A stretch of DNA of 64,000 nt. It comes from Terrisporobacter mayombei. GTDB lineage: Bacteria > Bacillota > Clostridia > Peptostreptococcales > Peptostreptococcaceae. The notes under the pieces are model-generated. The model made no database searches and was not told the origin of the DNA. It worked only from the letters and a program-made list of their open reading frames with translations. The stretch's first letter is position 1, and the number at the start of each line of letters is the position of its first letter. This document shows positions 1 through 9,154 of the stretch, piece after piece. Location of the stretch: the NCBI RefSeq assembly GCF_020748465.1, contig NZ_JAHZMP010000002.1:372001-436000 (forward strand). The letters run 5' to 3'. A program made the translations under genes and the position numbers.

Positions 1-944
1 TATTTGCAAAACTTTCACCAGAGCAAAAATCAACAATTGTTACTGTTTTAAGAGAAAATGGTCATACAGTTGGATTTATGGGAGATGGTATTAACGATGC
101 TGTGGCTATGAAATCAGCAGATGTGGGGATTTCTGTAGATAGTGCCGTTGATATTGCAAAAGAATCAGCAGATGTAATTTTATTAGAAAAAAGTTTAATG
201 GTATTAGAAGAAGGTATTATTGAAGGACGTAAAACTTATGCTAATATGATTAAATATATCAAAATGACAGCTTCATCAAACTTTGGAAATATGTTTTCAG
301 TACTAGCTGCAAGTGCATTACTTCCATTCTTACCAATGATGAGTGTTCATCTTATAATGTTAAACTTGATTTATGATATATCTTGTATAGCTATTCCATG
401 GGATAATGTTGATGAAGAATTTATTAAAGAACCAAAAGCTTGGGATGCTTCATCTATTGGAAGTTTTATGGTTTGGATTGGACCAACAAGTTCTGTATTT
501 GACTGGACAACATACTTGATAATGTACTTTATAATATGCCCACAATTTGTATCTAATGGAGCATTATATAACACAATTGCAGATGGAACAATTGTTCAAA
601 GTGGTATCTTTGCTGGATTAGATATGAAAGCAACTTATGTAGCAATGTTCCAAGCAGGTTGGTTTGTAGAGTCTATGTGGACTCAAACATTAGTAATTCA
701 TATGATTAGAACTCAAAAAATTCCTTTTATTCAAAGTAGAGCATCAGCGTCTTTAACTCTTCTTACTTGTGGTGGAATAGGATTACTAACAGCTATTCCT
801 TTTACACCATTTGGAAAGGCCCTTGGTTTTGTTACACTTCCAGGAGTATACTTCTTGTACTTGGGAGCTACAGTATTTTTATATATGTGCTTAGTAACTA
901 TTTTGAAAAAAGTATATGTTAAGCGTTATGGTAGCTTAATGTAG
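1..944 (+). CDS. mgtA: Magnesium-translocating P-type ATPase, C-terminal part
   Basis: The open frame runs in from the left edge (first full codon at position 3), so only about the last 313 residues are present. The hinge motif GDGINDA, typical of P-type ATPases, is followed by a stretch rich in membrane helices. [20 protein letters not shown] and the [10 protein letters not shown] segment match MgtA/MgtB-type Mg2+ importers rather than Ca2+ or heavy-metal pumps. The protein sits in the plasma membrane and uses ATP to bring Mg2+ into the cell. The phosphorylation site and the promoter lie outside the window, so any Mg2+-sensing leader cannot be seen. A strong terminator follows the stop. Confidence 0.9.
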   Translation, partial: FAKLSPEQKSTIVTVLRENGHTVGFMGDGINDAVAMKSADVGISVDSAVDIAKESADVILLEKSLMVLEEGIIEGRKTYANMIKYIKMTASSNFGNMFSVLAASALLPFLPMMSVHLIMLNLIYDISCIAIPWDNVDEEFIKEPKAWDASSIGSFMVWIGPTSSVFDWTTYLIMYFIICPQFVSNGALYNTIADGTIVQSGIFAGLDMKATYVAMFQAGWFVESMWTQTLVIHMIRTQKIPFIQSRASASLTLLTCGGIGLLTAIPFTPFGKALGFVTLPGVYFLYLGATVFLYMCLVTILKKVYVKRYGSLM

Positions 945-960
945 GATATAAAATTGAGAA

Positions 961-992
961 AAGCTACTAATTTAATATTAGTAGCTTTTTTA
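961..992 (+). terminator. Intrinsic terminator of the Mg2+ ATPase gene
   Basis: An 11-bp perfect stem (961-971 with 977-987) with a short loop is followed directly by a run of T. Confidence 0.9.
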
Positions 993-1036
993 TAATGGAA
1001 AATAACTGATAAGTACTTTAACTTTTTTCTAAAGTA

Positions 1037-1537
1037 CTAAACAGCCATATTCTTTTTTTCTTCGTATGAATTTAAAATAGTATCACATCGTTTGTTTATA
1101 TACTTACTTATTAATACCAGTACAATATTTAATGATATTATAGTAAGAAAAATAGCCAGATTATTTGATGATAATAAAATGAGTTTGGCTTTTTCCAGAG
1201 AGTATATAAATAGAATCATAAGTACAATACATTCAATATAGAACATAAGAAGATCTAAGAAGTCTTTGTAAATATGAGTCGTACCTAAAATACTTTTTTT
1301 AGTTACTAAAGAAGATACTTTACTAAATAATCCATATTTTTTAAATATGATTATAGTAGTTTTTAGTAGTTTTAATATTAGTATTAAAGGAATAAGGCAA
1401 ACCATAATAAGTCTAATATTAATATATATATATATTGTATCCACATAAAGATTTTTACTTAACAATAGTAATAGTGGTATATCAACAAGTAATAATAGGG
1501 CATTTATTGAGATTTTATTTATTTTTAATTCTTTCAC
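1037..1537 (-). CDS. Uncharacterised small integral membrane protein
   Basis: 166 residues with about four hydrophobic helices (roughly residues 11-30, 40-60, 95-115 and 125-148) and charged connecting loops. The start is a GTG at 1537, five bases from a clear AAGGAGAG. The C-terminal tail is basic and polar. I do not recognise the family. The gene stands alone and is convergent with the Mg2+ ATPase, so context gives no function. Confidence 0.7.
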   Translation of the reverse strand: MKELKINKISINALLLLVDIPLLLLLSKNLYVDTIYIYINIRLIMVCLIPLILILKLLKTTIIIFKKYGLFSKVSSLVTKKSILGTTHIYKDFLDLLMFYIECIVLMILFIYSLEKAKLILLSSNNLAIFLTIISLNIVLVLISKYINKRCDTILNSYEEKKNMAV

Positions 1538-1689
1538 TGTAGCTCTCCTTAATAGTTTCTATTAATTTATATTAAGTATAACATAAATTTTGAAAATTCA
1601 TAAACAAATTCACTGAAAATCCCATATATTGATATGACTAGGTATTTATTTGAAAACCTATTAATATTAATAAAAAAGTTGGTGAGAAA

Positions 1690-3189
1690 ATGTATAAATT
1701 CAAAAGCTTAACCCCGGTGAATGGATTGGATTATAATAATCTAGAAAATGCTAGACAAAACAATTATTGTTGGTCAATGAGTGAACTAGATGACTATATA
1801 TATGTAGGTACAGGTAGAAATATAATACTAGTAATACTTAAAACTTATTTTGGAAATAAATTAAATATACCAACATCTATATATGCACCAAATCAAGATA
1901 ATAAAGCTGAAATTTGGAGACATAAAAAAGACTGTCCAGACTCTTGGGAAAAAGTATTTACAGCTAAAGATGAAAGAGAATATGGGTTTAGATATATGGT
2001 TAACTTTAGGCCTTTTGATGGAAACCCAGCTCTTTACGCAGCATCAGCAGCTACTAAGGGACATATGCAAGTGTACAAATCAGTTAATGGTGTAGTGTGG
2101 AAACCTGTACTTTCTGAGGTTAAACCAAATAGCACTATAACAGGAACTTCATCAAGATCTATGGTAGTTCATAAAGGTAAGTTATATTTGGCAGCAATAG
2201 ATGAAACTGGCCTAGGGCCAAAAACTTTATTGTATAGTAGTAAAGATCCTGAGTTCTTCCCGTGGGAATTAGAAACTCCAGAAGGCACAGATCCAAATAA
2301 AAACCCTCAAGGTGGAATATCAAATATGGCTGTATTTAACAAACGTATATATGTGGCAACAAGTACAGCAACTGGAGTTCAAGTATGGAGAACTAATAAA
2401 GAAGAGCCTGAAGTTGATGATTGGACACTCGTAGTAGGTAATGGTTTTGGCGATAAGGATAATGTATATTCATTAAGTATGGGAGTATTCAAAAATCGCT
2501 TATATGTTAGTGGGACTAAAGAATTGCCTTTAGCATGGGCTATACCAAAAGGCTGTGATATAGTAAGAATAGATAAAAATGATCATTATGAAGAAGTAAT
2601 AGGCCCAAATAGTGTATCTGGAATTTGGTCAGGTTTTTACAATCCATTTAACGTATATGCCTGGCAAATACAAGAATACGAAGGAGAATTATTTATAAGT
2701 ACCTTTGATGATGCTACTAATATGCAACTTATATTAGACTTATTATTAGCCAATAGAAAAAATATACCTTTGCCACAGTTGATAGTAGATATTTTAATAG
2801 AAATATATGAGCTTGTAGTAGAACTACTAAATAGATATAAATACCAATTTGGATTTAATTTATATGTATCTGAAAATGGATTAGATTTTGATTCAATATT
2901 TTTAGATGGCCTTGATAACAGATATAACTATGGTGGAAGAATACTATTTGTAGATAGGGACAAGGATTTATATATAGGCACTGCAAATCCGTTCCAAGGA
3001 CTAGAGGTTTGGAGAGCTTCTCAATGTAGACATTGTTCTGACTTCGATAATTATTATGACCTTGATTTTGAAGAGATTAAAAAAGAGCTAGAAAAGGAAT
3101 TTACAAAATTACAGCCATATATGTCAGAAATTCAAGAGTTTCTACAACCAATGCTTAGTAGATATACTCTTAAAAGAGATGGCAAATAA
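1690..3189 (+). CDS. Beta-propeller-like protein of unknown function
   Basis: 499 residues without signal peptide or membrane segment. The sequence carries repeating units of the form hydrophobic-Y-V-A/G-T followed by a GLEVWR or GVQVWRT edge (around residues 205-235 and 415-445), as in propeller blades of Kelch or exo-sialidase type. A Cys pair (CRHC) lies near residue 450 and the tail is acidic and probably helical. No catalytic motif is recognised. The start ATG has a GGTGAG ribosome site seven bases away. It is a single-gene unit followed by a hairpin. Cytoplasmic location is inferred from the lack of a leader. Confidence 0.7.
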   Translation: MYKFKSLTPVNGLDYNNLENARQNNYCWSMSELDDYIYVGTGRNIILVILKTYFGNKLNIPTSIYAPNQDNKAEIWRHKKDCPDSWEKVFTAKDEREYGFRYMVNFRPFDGNPALYAASAATKGHMQVYKSVNGVVWKPVLSEVKPNSTITGTSSRSMVVHKGKLYLAAIDETGLGPKTLLYSSKDPEFFPWELETPEGTDPNKNPQGGISNMAVFNKRIYVATSTATGVQVWRTNKEEPEVDDWTLVVGNGFGDKDNVYSLSMGVFKNRLYVSGTKELPLAWAIPKGCDIVRIDKNDHYEEVIGPNSVSGIWSGFYNPFNVYAWQIQEYEGELFISTFDDATNMQLILDLLLANRKNIPLPQLIVDILIEIYELVVELLNRYKYQFGFNLYVSENGLDFDSIFLDGLDNRYNYGGRILFVDRDKDLYIGTANPFQGLEVWRASQCRHCSDFDNYYDLDFEEIKKELEKEFTKLQPYMSEIQEFLQPMLSRYTLKRDGK

Positions 3190-3515
3190 AATTAATGGCC
3201 GATTGTTTTTTTAAAATACTAATTATGGAGCTGTCTCTTTGAGGTAGCTCTTCAATCGTTTTTGAGTTGAATAACAGATGATATTGGTTATAAAAATGAA
3301 AAAGAAACTTTATGATTAGAAGTAAAAAATTAACAAAAAAGAATTATGATATGTAAAAAATTATAAAAACATAGTAAACTTATAGTAAGCTACAAATTAA
3401 TAAACTTAAAATATCTAAAAATGATTAATTATTAAAATTGATATGTGTATAAAATAAGTAACTAATGGGGTGTTCTTATTTTAATATATAATGTGTTTAA
3501 TCAGGGGGGATTTAG
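3190..3515 (+). other. Intergenic stretch with a probable terminator
   Basis: A 10-bp stem with two G-T pairs and a TTT loop (3228-3250) followed by a T-rich stretch to about 3263 is a likely terminator for the propeller gene. The rest is AT-rich. A strong ribosome site (AGGGGGGA, 3502-3510) belongs to the next gene. I see no further gene. Confidence 0.6.
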
Positions 3516-4073
3516 ATGGTTTTAAACCAAAAGACTGGACTTGATAATAAACTGCCAAATGATGCTAAATATTATCAAGAGTGCTTTAATGTGGGGCTAA
3601 AGTATTACAATGGGGAAGTCTTTGAACAAAATTATAAAAAAGCATTTATGTGGTTTGAAAAATCAGCAGAAGGTTCAAACATTAATGCTCAAATAATGCT
3701 TGGATATATGTACTATGAAGGCAGAGGTGTTGAAAAGAACTATGAAAAGTCTTTTATTTACTTTGAAGAATGTGCAAATAAAGACAATAAACAAGGATTG
3801 TATTTTGCAGGACTCATGTATAGAGAAGGACAAGGTGTTGAAATAGACTACAAAACTGCATATTTATATTTTAATAAAGCAGCACAAAAAGGAGTTGCTG
3901 ATGCTTATTTCAGATTAGGTGAAATGTATTTTGATGGATTATATGTAAAGCAAGATTATGAGCAAGGATTGGAATTATTTAAAGAATCTGCTAAGCAAGG
4001 ATATGTTTATGCCCAACTGGAATTGGCAGCCAATAAAATCCTTGAAATCATAGAATGTGAAAGTCATCAATAA
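3516..4073 (+). CDS. Sel1-repeat (SEL1-like TPR) protein
   Basis: 185 residues made almost wholly of four Sel1 units of about 36 residues, each with the pattern A-x-x-x-LG-x-MYYEG-x-GV-x-x-(N/D)Y-x-KA. The repeats run from about residue 20 to 165. Sel1 solenoids are protein-interaction scaffolds. There is no signal peptide, so the protein is probably cytosolic. The strong Shine-Dalgarno AGGGGGGA supports the chosen ATG. It lies just upstream of the MarR/ArsA cluster in the same orientation, but the MarR gene has its own promoter. The binding partner cannot be read from sequence. Confidence 0.85.
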   Translation: MVLNQKTGLDNKLPNDAKYYQECFNVGLKYYNGEVFEQNYKKAFMWFEKSAEGSNINAQIMLGYMYYEGRGVEKNYEKSFIYFEECANKDNKQGLYFAGLMYREGQGVEIDYKTAYLYFNKAAQKGVADAYFRLGEMYFDGLYVKQDYEQGLELFKESAKQGYVYAQLELAANKILEIIECESHQ

Positions 4074-4192
4074 TCAAAGTTTGCTTCGCTTAAGTTACAA
4101 TGTGGTGCTATACTTCATATTGCTAACGAGCTGCCGTTTATACCACTTAAGATAACAACATTGCTCAAAATGAAAAACTTTGAAAAACATGG

Positions 4193-4234
4193 TTGACAAA
4201 AGAATACTTCGAGCATAGAATTAAATTAATTCTA
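4193..4234 (+). promoter_or_regulatory. Promoter and operator palindrome of the MarR gene
   Basis: TTGACA at 4193-4198, a 17-nt spacer and TAGAAT at 4216-4221 form a near-consensus sigma-A promoter. A 19-bp perfect palindrome (4216-4234, arms TAGAATTAA/TTAATTCTA around one centre base) covers the -10 box. That arrangement is typical of MarR autorepression. The spacer contains AATACTTCGAG (4203-4213), which recurs before the ArsA operon. Confidence 0.8.
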
Positions 4235-4258
4235 GAATAGAAATAAATGGTGAGACTT

Positions 4259-4744
4259 ATGAAAATAAATAAAGAAATATCTGAAAAAGACTTTTATACT
4301 TATATTGATAGCATGAAGGATTTATTATCTCCTCAGCTATGGCAAAATGTATTATTTGATTGTTCTAAAAATGAAATATTTATACTATGGTTTCTTTACA
4401 GAAACAAGGAAGTCAATATGACTCAAATAGCACAGTACATAAATGTACCTTTAAATACAGCAACAGGAATTATTAGCCGTATGGAAAAGAAAAATATAGT
4501 ATCTAGAAAGCGTAGTCTGGAAGATAAAAGAATAGTTACTATATGCTTAGATGAAGATGGAGATAAGCAAATTGAAGCTATATTAAAGGAGTTTGTGTAC
4601 TATGGCAAAAGAGTTATTGAATCTTTTACTGATGAAGAAATAGAGCTTTTCTTTAGAATGATAAATAGACTGATGGATATTATGAAAGAAGAAAGAAACA
4701 AAGAAAAAACTAAGCCAAAGATTAGAAAAATTTCAATCGATTAA
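4259..4744 (+). CDS. MarR-family transcriptional regulator
   Basis: About 161 residues from the preferred ATG at 4259, six bases after GGTGAG; an in-frame ATG at 4247 would overlap that site. The winged-helix core shows the MarR signature: a recognition region with IAQYINVPLNTATGIISRME and the wing RSLEDKRIVTICLDEDG. Residues after about 145 are a basic Lys/Arg-rich tail. Its own promoter carries a palindrome over the -10 box, suggesting autoregulation. A related motif stands before the downstream ArsA pair, suggesting it controls that operon. The inducing ligand is not evident. Confidence 0.9.
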   Translation: MKINKEISEKDFYTYIDSMKDLLSPQLWQNVLFDCSKNEIFILWFLYRNKEVNMTQIAQYINVPLNTATGIISRMEKKNIVSRKRSLEDKRIVTICLDEDGDKQIEAILKEFVYYGKRVIESFTDEEIELFFRMINRLMDIMKEERNKEKTKPKIRKISID

Positions 4745-4761
4745 TAATGCATATGTTAAAG

Positions 4762-4790
4762 ATAAGCTGTTGTAATTCACAACAGCTTAT
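4762..4790 (+). terminator. 12-bp hairpin after the MarR gene, no T-run
   Basis: A perfect 12-bp stem (4762-4773 with 4779-4790) and a 5-nt loop follow the stop. There is no T-run on either strand, so termination may be weak or partly readthrough into the ArsA operon. Confidence 0.5.
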
Positions 4791-4799
4791 AAAAAAATA

Positions 4800-4822
4800 A
4801 ATACTTCGAGAGTAGAAGTATT
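4800..4822 (+). promoter_or_regulatory. Candidate MarR operator before the ArsA operon
   Basis: AATACTTC (4800-4807) and GAAGTATT (4815-4822) are perfect 8-bp arms. The segment shares AATACTTCGAG-NN-TAGAA with the MarR promoter region at 4203-4220. No clear -10/-35 pair is visible here, so the exact promoter is unresolved. Confidence 0.55.
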
Positions 4823-4872
4823 CTTAATAAGAAATAATTTACTTGAAATGATAAAAACTTGGAGGGATAAAT

Positions 4873-6039
4873 ATGAATAGAATTTATATATTTACTGGGA
4901 AAGGCGGTGTTGGCAAAACTAGTGTGGCAGCAGCGCATGCAATAAAAAGCGCTAGGGATGGATATAAAACATTACTAGTAAGTACTGATATGGCACATAA
5001 TTTAGGTGACTTATTTGATATGTATATTGGAAAAGAGCCAATATCAATAATTGAAAATCTCAGTGCTTATGAAATTGATCCAACTTATATCATAGAAAAG
5101 GATTTTAGAGATATTATGAAATGCATCAATAATATGCTTCCAGAATCTGTAGACAATTCCATAGAGGATTTTGGGATATTACCAGGCACTGAGGAGCTGT
5201 TTTCTCTGTTAAAAATTAATGAAATATATAATGAAAACATATATGACAGAATAATTGTAGATTGTGCACCTACAGGAGAAACTTTATCTTTATTAAAGTT
5301 CCCAGAACTGCTTTCTTGGTATATGGAAAAGCTATTCCCTTTAGGAAAGATAGGGGTAAAGGTTTTAGCACCTATCTCAAAGAAGTTCTTTAAAATTGAG
5401 TTACCAAATAAGTCTGCCATGAATGATATAGAAAGATTGTATTTAAAATTATCTCAATTACAAGAGTTACTAAAAGACAGAAAAACAACCAGCATAAGAC
5501 TTGTTACGATGCCAGAGAAAATGGTAGTAGAAGAGACGAAGAGAAACTACATGTATATGAATTTATACAATTTCAATGTGGATGGTATTTATATAAATAG
5601 AATATTACCAAAGGATATTAATAATTCATTCTTTGATGAATGGTTAAATATTCAAACAAAATATATGAAAGAACTAAAAGCAATATTTGTTGGGATACCT
5701 ACTTATAATATACCTTGGTACGATGAAGAATTAAGGGGTATCAAGTCAGTAAATAGAATTTGTAATGATGTTCTTAATGACAATAAAGTTTTTGATTTTG
5801 TTGAAATAACAAAAAGAGAGGTTTATGAAAAAAATGAGGGTGGATATTTACTTTCTGTATTCATACCACTGGCTAAGAAAAGTGATTTAGAGTTATATCA
5901 ATCAGAAAGTGATGTGGTAATTAAACTTAACAATTTTAAAAGGAATATACCTCTACCCAATATACTGCGAAATTATTTAATAACCTCAGCAAAATTAGAA
6001 GAAGGAACACTTAAAATTCAATTTGAAAGAGGAGAATAA
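4873..6039 (+). CDS. ArsA/Get3-family ATPase with C-terminal HSP20-like domain (copy 1)
   Basis: 388 residues. The deviant Walker A GKGGVGKTS is at residues 9-17 and the switch motif DCAPTGE at 130-136, both diagnostic of the ArsA/Get3 branch of SIMIBI ATPases. Residues from about 325 to the end resemble the alpha-crystallin/HSP20-like domain appended to many bacterial ArsA homologues. The metal-binding Cys pattern of true arsenite pumps is not evident and no ArsB gene is nearby, so arsenite export is unlikely; a Get3-like chaperone or targeting role is inferred. GGAGGG stands six bases before the ATG. It is the first gene of a three-gene operon. Confidence 0.88.
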   Translation: MNRIYIFTGKGGVGKTSVAAAHAIKSARDGYKTLLVSTDMAHNLGDLFDMYIGKEPISIIENLSAYEIDPTYIIEKDFRDIMKCINNMLPESVDNSIEDFGILPGTEELFSLLKINEIYNENIYDRIIVDCAPTGETLSLLKFPELLSWYMEKLFPLGKIGVKVLAPISKKFFKIELPNKSAMNDIERLYLKLSQLQELLKDRKTTSIRLVTMPEKMVVEETKRNYMYMNLYNFNVDGIYINRILPKDINNSFFDEWLNIQTKYMKELKAIFVGIPTYNIPWYDEELRGIKSVNRICNDVLNDNKVFDFVEITKREVYEKNEGGYLLSVFIPLAKKSDLELYQSESDVVIKLNNFKRNIPLPNILRNYLITSAKLEEGTLKIQFERGE

Positions 6040-6043
6040 TAAA

Positions 6044-6268
6044 ATGAATAAAGAATTATTTGATAGATTATGTGAAGCTAAAAAATATCAAAGTATGGCA
6101 ATAAAAGCCTTGTTCCCAGAAAATATGGCTAATCACATAGATGTTATAGAAAAAGAAATGAAAGTCATGATGATGGAGTGTATAGGTGATTTAACAACAC
6201 CATATATTTTTGAAAGTAAAGACAGCAAAGAAGAAAACAAAAGTATGAAAAAGGTGAATATTGATTAA
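6044..6268 (+). CDS. Small helical protein between two ArsA-type ATPases
   Basis: 74 residues from the ATG at 6044, which follows GAGGAG inside the end of the previous gene (4-nt gap after its stop). It is predicted mostly helical, with a Met-rich centre (KEMKVMMMEC) and a Lys/Glu-rich tail. A single Cys lies in each half. I know of no named domain for it. Its fixed position between two paralogous ATPases suggests an accessory or client-adaptor subunit. An alternative TTG at 6023 would overlap the ArsA gene and is less likely. Confidence 0.75.
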   Translation: MNKELFDRLCEAKKYQSMAIKALFPENMANHIDVIEKEMKVMMMECIGDLTTPYIFESKDSKEENKSMKKVNID

Positions 6269-6281
6269 AGGAGGAAATACT

Positions 6282-7439
6282 ATGAGAGTAGTTTTGTATA
6301 CAGGAAAAGGTGGAGTTGGAAAAACAAGTGTGGCAGCTGCCAGTGCTTGCAAAGTTGCCAAAGATGGAAAGAAAGTAATAATAATGAGTACTGATCAAGC
6401 TCATAGTCTAGCAGACTCCTTTAATATGAGATTAGAGAAAGAGCCTACAAAAATTAATGAAAATTTATACGGCATGGAAATAGATACAGTATATGAAGGG
6501 GAAAAAAGCTGGGCGAGTCTAAAAGATTATATGAGAAGATTGCTTACAATTAAAGGCGAGGGTAGCATTGAGGTGGAAGAACTTTTAGTTTTTCCTGGAT
6601 TAGAAGAGCTATTTGCTTTATTTAAAATTTTAGAAATATATGATAAAAAAGAATACGATGTGTTAATAGTAGACTGTGCACCTACTGGTGAAACTTTATC
6701 TCTCCTAAAATATCCTGAAAAGTTGTCAAATTTTATAGAAAAAGTACTTCCAATAAAGAGAAAAGGAGCAAAAATAGCAGGGCCAGCCATGGAAAAAGTA
6801 ATGAAAATACCCATGCCTAAAGACAATGTTTTTGATGATATAGAATATATAATGAATAAAATGGAACGTTTACAAAACTTAATGTTAAACAAAGACATAG
6901 TAAGTCTTAGAATAGTCACAACGCCAGAAAAAATCGTTATAAAAGAAGCAAAAAGAAACTTCACTTGTTTACATCTATATAACTACAATGTTGATGCAAT
7001 AATTGTAAATAAAATTTATCCAAAAGAGGCAATGGAAGGTTATTTTAGTAAATGGATAAAAATGCAAGATGAAGGATTAAAAGAAATAGAAGAAAGTTTC
7101 TCAGAAATACCAAGATATTATTTGGAACTACAAAAAGGTGAGATTAGAAATATTGAAGTACTGAAAAAAGTGGGGGATGAATTATTTGAGGATGATGATC
7201 TTACAAAGGTATTGTTCAAAAAAGATATATTCACCATAGAAAAAAGTAAAGAAAGCACTATTATGAGAATACTTCTACCTTTTGCAGATAAAAGGGAATT
7301 GGATTTAAGACAAGATAAAAATGAGATCGTTCTCAGTGTGAAAAATGAAACTAGGCGTTTTCCTCTGCCTGTGGATTTGTATGACAAGGAGATTACGGGT
7401 GCTAAATTTATTGATGGATATTTGTTAATTAATTTTTAG
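6282..7439 (+). CDS. ArsA/Get3-family ATPase with C-terminal HSP20-like domain (copy 2)
   Basis: 385 residues from the ATG at 6282, seven bases after AAAGGAGG. Walker A GKGGVGKTS is at residues 8-16 and DCAPTGE at about 131-137. The C-terminal HSP20-like part includes LPFADKRELDLRQ and ends in a short hydrophobic strand. It is clearly paralogous to the first gene over its full length. ArsA in Gram-negative bacteria is a fused tandem of two such ATPases and Get3 is a homodimer, so the two products may form a heterodimer (inference). The operon ends at a strong hairpin. Confidence 0.88.
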   Translation: MRVVLYTGKGGVGKTSVAAASACKVAKDGKKVIIMSTDQAHSLADSFNMRLEKEPTKINENLYGMEIDTVYEGEKSWASLKDYMRRLLTIKGEGSIEVEELLVFPGLEELFALFKILEIYDKKEYDVLIVDCAPTGETLSLLKYPEKLSNFIEKVLPIKRKGAKIAGPAMEKVMKIPMPKDNVFDDIEYIMNKMERLQNLMLNKDIVSLRIVTTPEKIVIKEAKRNFTCLHLYNYNVDAIIVNKIYPKEAMEGYFSKWIKMQDEGLKEIEESFSEIPRYYLELQKGEIRNIEVLKKVGDELFEDDDLTKVLFKKDIFTIEKSKESTIMRILLPFADKRELDLRQDKNEIVLSVKNETRRFPLPVDLYDKEITGAKFIDGYLLINF

Positions 7440-7445
7440 TTAAAG

Positions 7446-7473
7446 AAGGGTTACACAAAAATGTGTAGCCCTT
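7446..7473 (+). terminator. Terminator hairpin of the ArsA operon (TACACA family)
   Basis: A 12-bp stem with one G-T pair and AAAA loop, with the core TACACA-AAAA-TGTGTA shared with five other hairpins in the window. The following T-tract is weak. Confidence 0.7.
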
Positions 7474-7621
7474 AAAACTATACTTTTAATAATATTATGT
7501 TAACAATAATGTATACAGAAAAAATTATATATAAATGATTGACCGTATATATAATTTCTGATACCTTTCTCTTAGGGGCAAAAATGTTTTGACAGAGATA
7601 AAAAAAATTAGGAGGGGAAAT

Positions 7622-8974
7622 ATGGACAACAGTCTAAAAACAAAAAAGAAATATCCTAAAGGCTTTTATGTATGTGCATTTTCATTTACATTAGAGCGTA
7701 TGGCATTTTATTCTTGTAAGTGGCTAATTGCCTTATTTGTTGCAAAAACATTGGTTGAAGGTGGCCTAGGCTTAACGGATGCAGATGGTGCAAAAATGAG
7801 TGCAAACTTAGTAGCATTTACATACTTAACACCTATAATTGGTGGTTATATAGCAGATAGATGGGTAAGTCCTAGAATTTGTGTGCCTTTGGGAACATTA
7901 TTAATGAGTCTTGGATATTTATGTGGATGGCAATCTGCTACACAAGGCTCAGTCGCAATGATATGGTTAATGATTATTTTAGTTTCAATTGGAACAGGTT
8001 TATTTAAAGGTAATGTATCAGGTATAAACGGTAGATTGTTCGAGGATAAGGATCAATTGGATTCAGCCTTTACAATTCAGTATTCATTTGTAAATATAGG
8101 CTCATTTATAGGTACAACAGCTGTATCTTTTGTAGCTTATGGAATAGGTTTTGGACCAACATTCTTAGTTTGTGCTTTATTATTATTCCTTGATACTCTA
8201 TGGTTAATATTTGGAGGAAGAGCATACTTTGGTGATATAGGTAGAAAACCATTCAAAATCAATGAAACAAATATTGAAAGTGAAAAAGATAAACAAAAGA
8301 GTGATAGTGAACCTCTAACTAAGCAAGAAAAACATAGAGTAGCAGCTATTTTCCTTGTAACTTTATTCTCTGTAATTTTCTGGGTTGTATGGTACTTAAC
8401 ATACATGCCAATTATGTATCACTGGGGTCCTGACTTTGATTATGCTAATAAAGCAAACTGGATGATTGGTAACTTTACAGTTCCATCTGCATGGTTTGAC
8501 TCATTAAATGCTTTATGCTGTATAATTTTTGGACCAGTACTTGCTGCTGTATGGACTAAGCGTGCTAACTCACCAAAAGGTGATTTAAGTATGTTTAAGA
8601 AAACTGCATTAGGTATGTTACTTCTTGGAATAGCGTTCGTAGTAATGGCTGGAGCTGAGGTAATAAGAGGAGAAGGTCAAGCAAACTTAATGTGGATTGT
8701 TGCAGTAGGTATATTAATGTCTCTTGGTGAAATGGTATTCTCACCACTAGGAAACTCATTTATATCTAAGTTCTCACCACCTAGAGTTTTAGGACTTATG
8801 ATGGGAGTATGGCCATTTGCAATATTTATAGCAGGTAAATCTTATGGATATTTATATGAATTTTTAGGTAAATATTCATTTGCACCAGCGTATGGTATAG
8901 TTGGAGCAATAGTTCTTGTCTGCGGTATAATATTATGGTCATTAGATAAGAAATTCAATACTTTAGTAGAATAA
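7622..8974 (+). CDS. POT/PTR2-family proton-coupled peptide transporter
   Basis: 450 residues from the ATG at 7622, preceded by AGGAGGGG. The N-terminal helix carries the family's ER signature (TLERMAFYSCKW). GGYIADRW is the POT/MFS loop 2-3 motif, and twelve or more hydrophobic helices fill the sequence with a polar cytosolic loop near residues 205-235. The family imports di- and tripeptides with protons across the plasma membrane. The gene is monocistronic, with a long hairpin after it. Substrate range cannot be read from sequence. Confidence 0.88.
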   Translation: MDNSLKTKKKYPKGFYVCAFSFTLERMAFYSCKWLIALFVAKTLVEGGLGLTDADGAKMSANLVAFTYLTPIIGGYIADRWVSPRICVPLGTLLMSLGYLCGWQSATQGSVAMIWLMIILVSIGTGLFKGNVSGINGRLFEDKDQLDSAFTIQYSFVNIGSFIGTTAVSFVAYGIGFGPTFLVCALLLFLDTLWLIFGGRAYFGDIGRKPFKINETNIESEKDKQKSDSEPLTKQEKHRVAAIFLVTLFSVIFWVVWYLTYMPIMYHWGPDFDYANKANWMIGNFTVPSAWFDSLNALCCIIFGPVLAAVWTKRANSPKGDLSMFKKTALGMLLLGIAFVVMAGAEVIRGEGQANLMWIVAVGILMSLGEMVFSPLGNSFISKFSPPRVLGLMMGVWPFAIFIAGKSYGYLYEFLGKYSFAPAYGIVGAIVLVCGIILWSLDKKFNTLVE

Positions 8975-9014
8975 GATTAAAGTAGTAAAATTTTAAATAT
9001 CAGAAATTAAAGAG

Positions 9015-9067
9015 GACCCTATACAAGTAAGTGCATTTTATGCGCCTTACTGTATAGGGTCTATTTT
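9015..9067 (+). terminator. Terminator after the POT gene
   Basis: An 11-bp outer stem (9015-9025 with 9051-9061) encloses a second inner stem (GTAAG/CTTAC) and is followed by CTATTTTAAT. Confidence 0.8.
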
Positions 9068-9154
9068 AATTACTAGGATATTATAATATTATATGAGCAA
9101 GGTCGTTGCCTGAAATTTCATAGCGCCCACGCAGTGGCTTAAGCAAAGCGAATT

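Noticed and set aside
4873-7439. True arsenite-resistance operon
   Set aside because: No ArsB/ACR3 permease, ArsR regulator or arsenate reductase nearby, and the metal-binding Cys pattern of ArsA is not evident.
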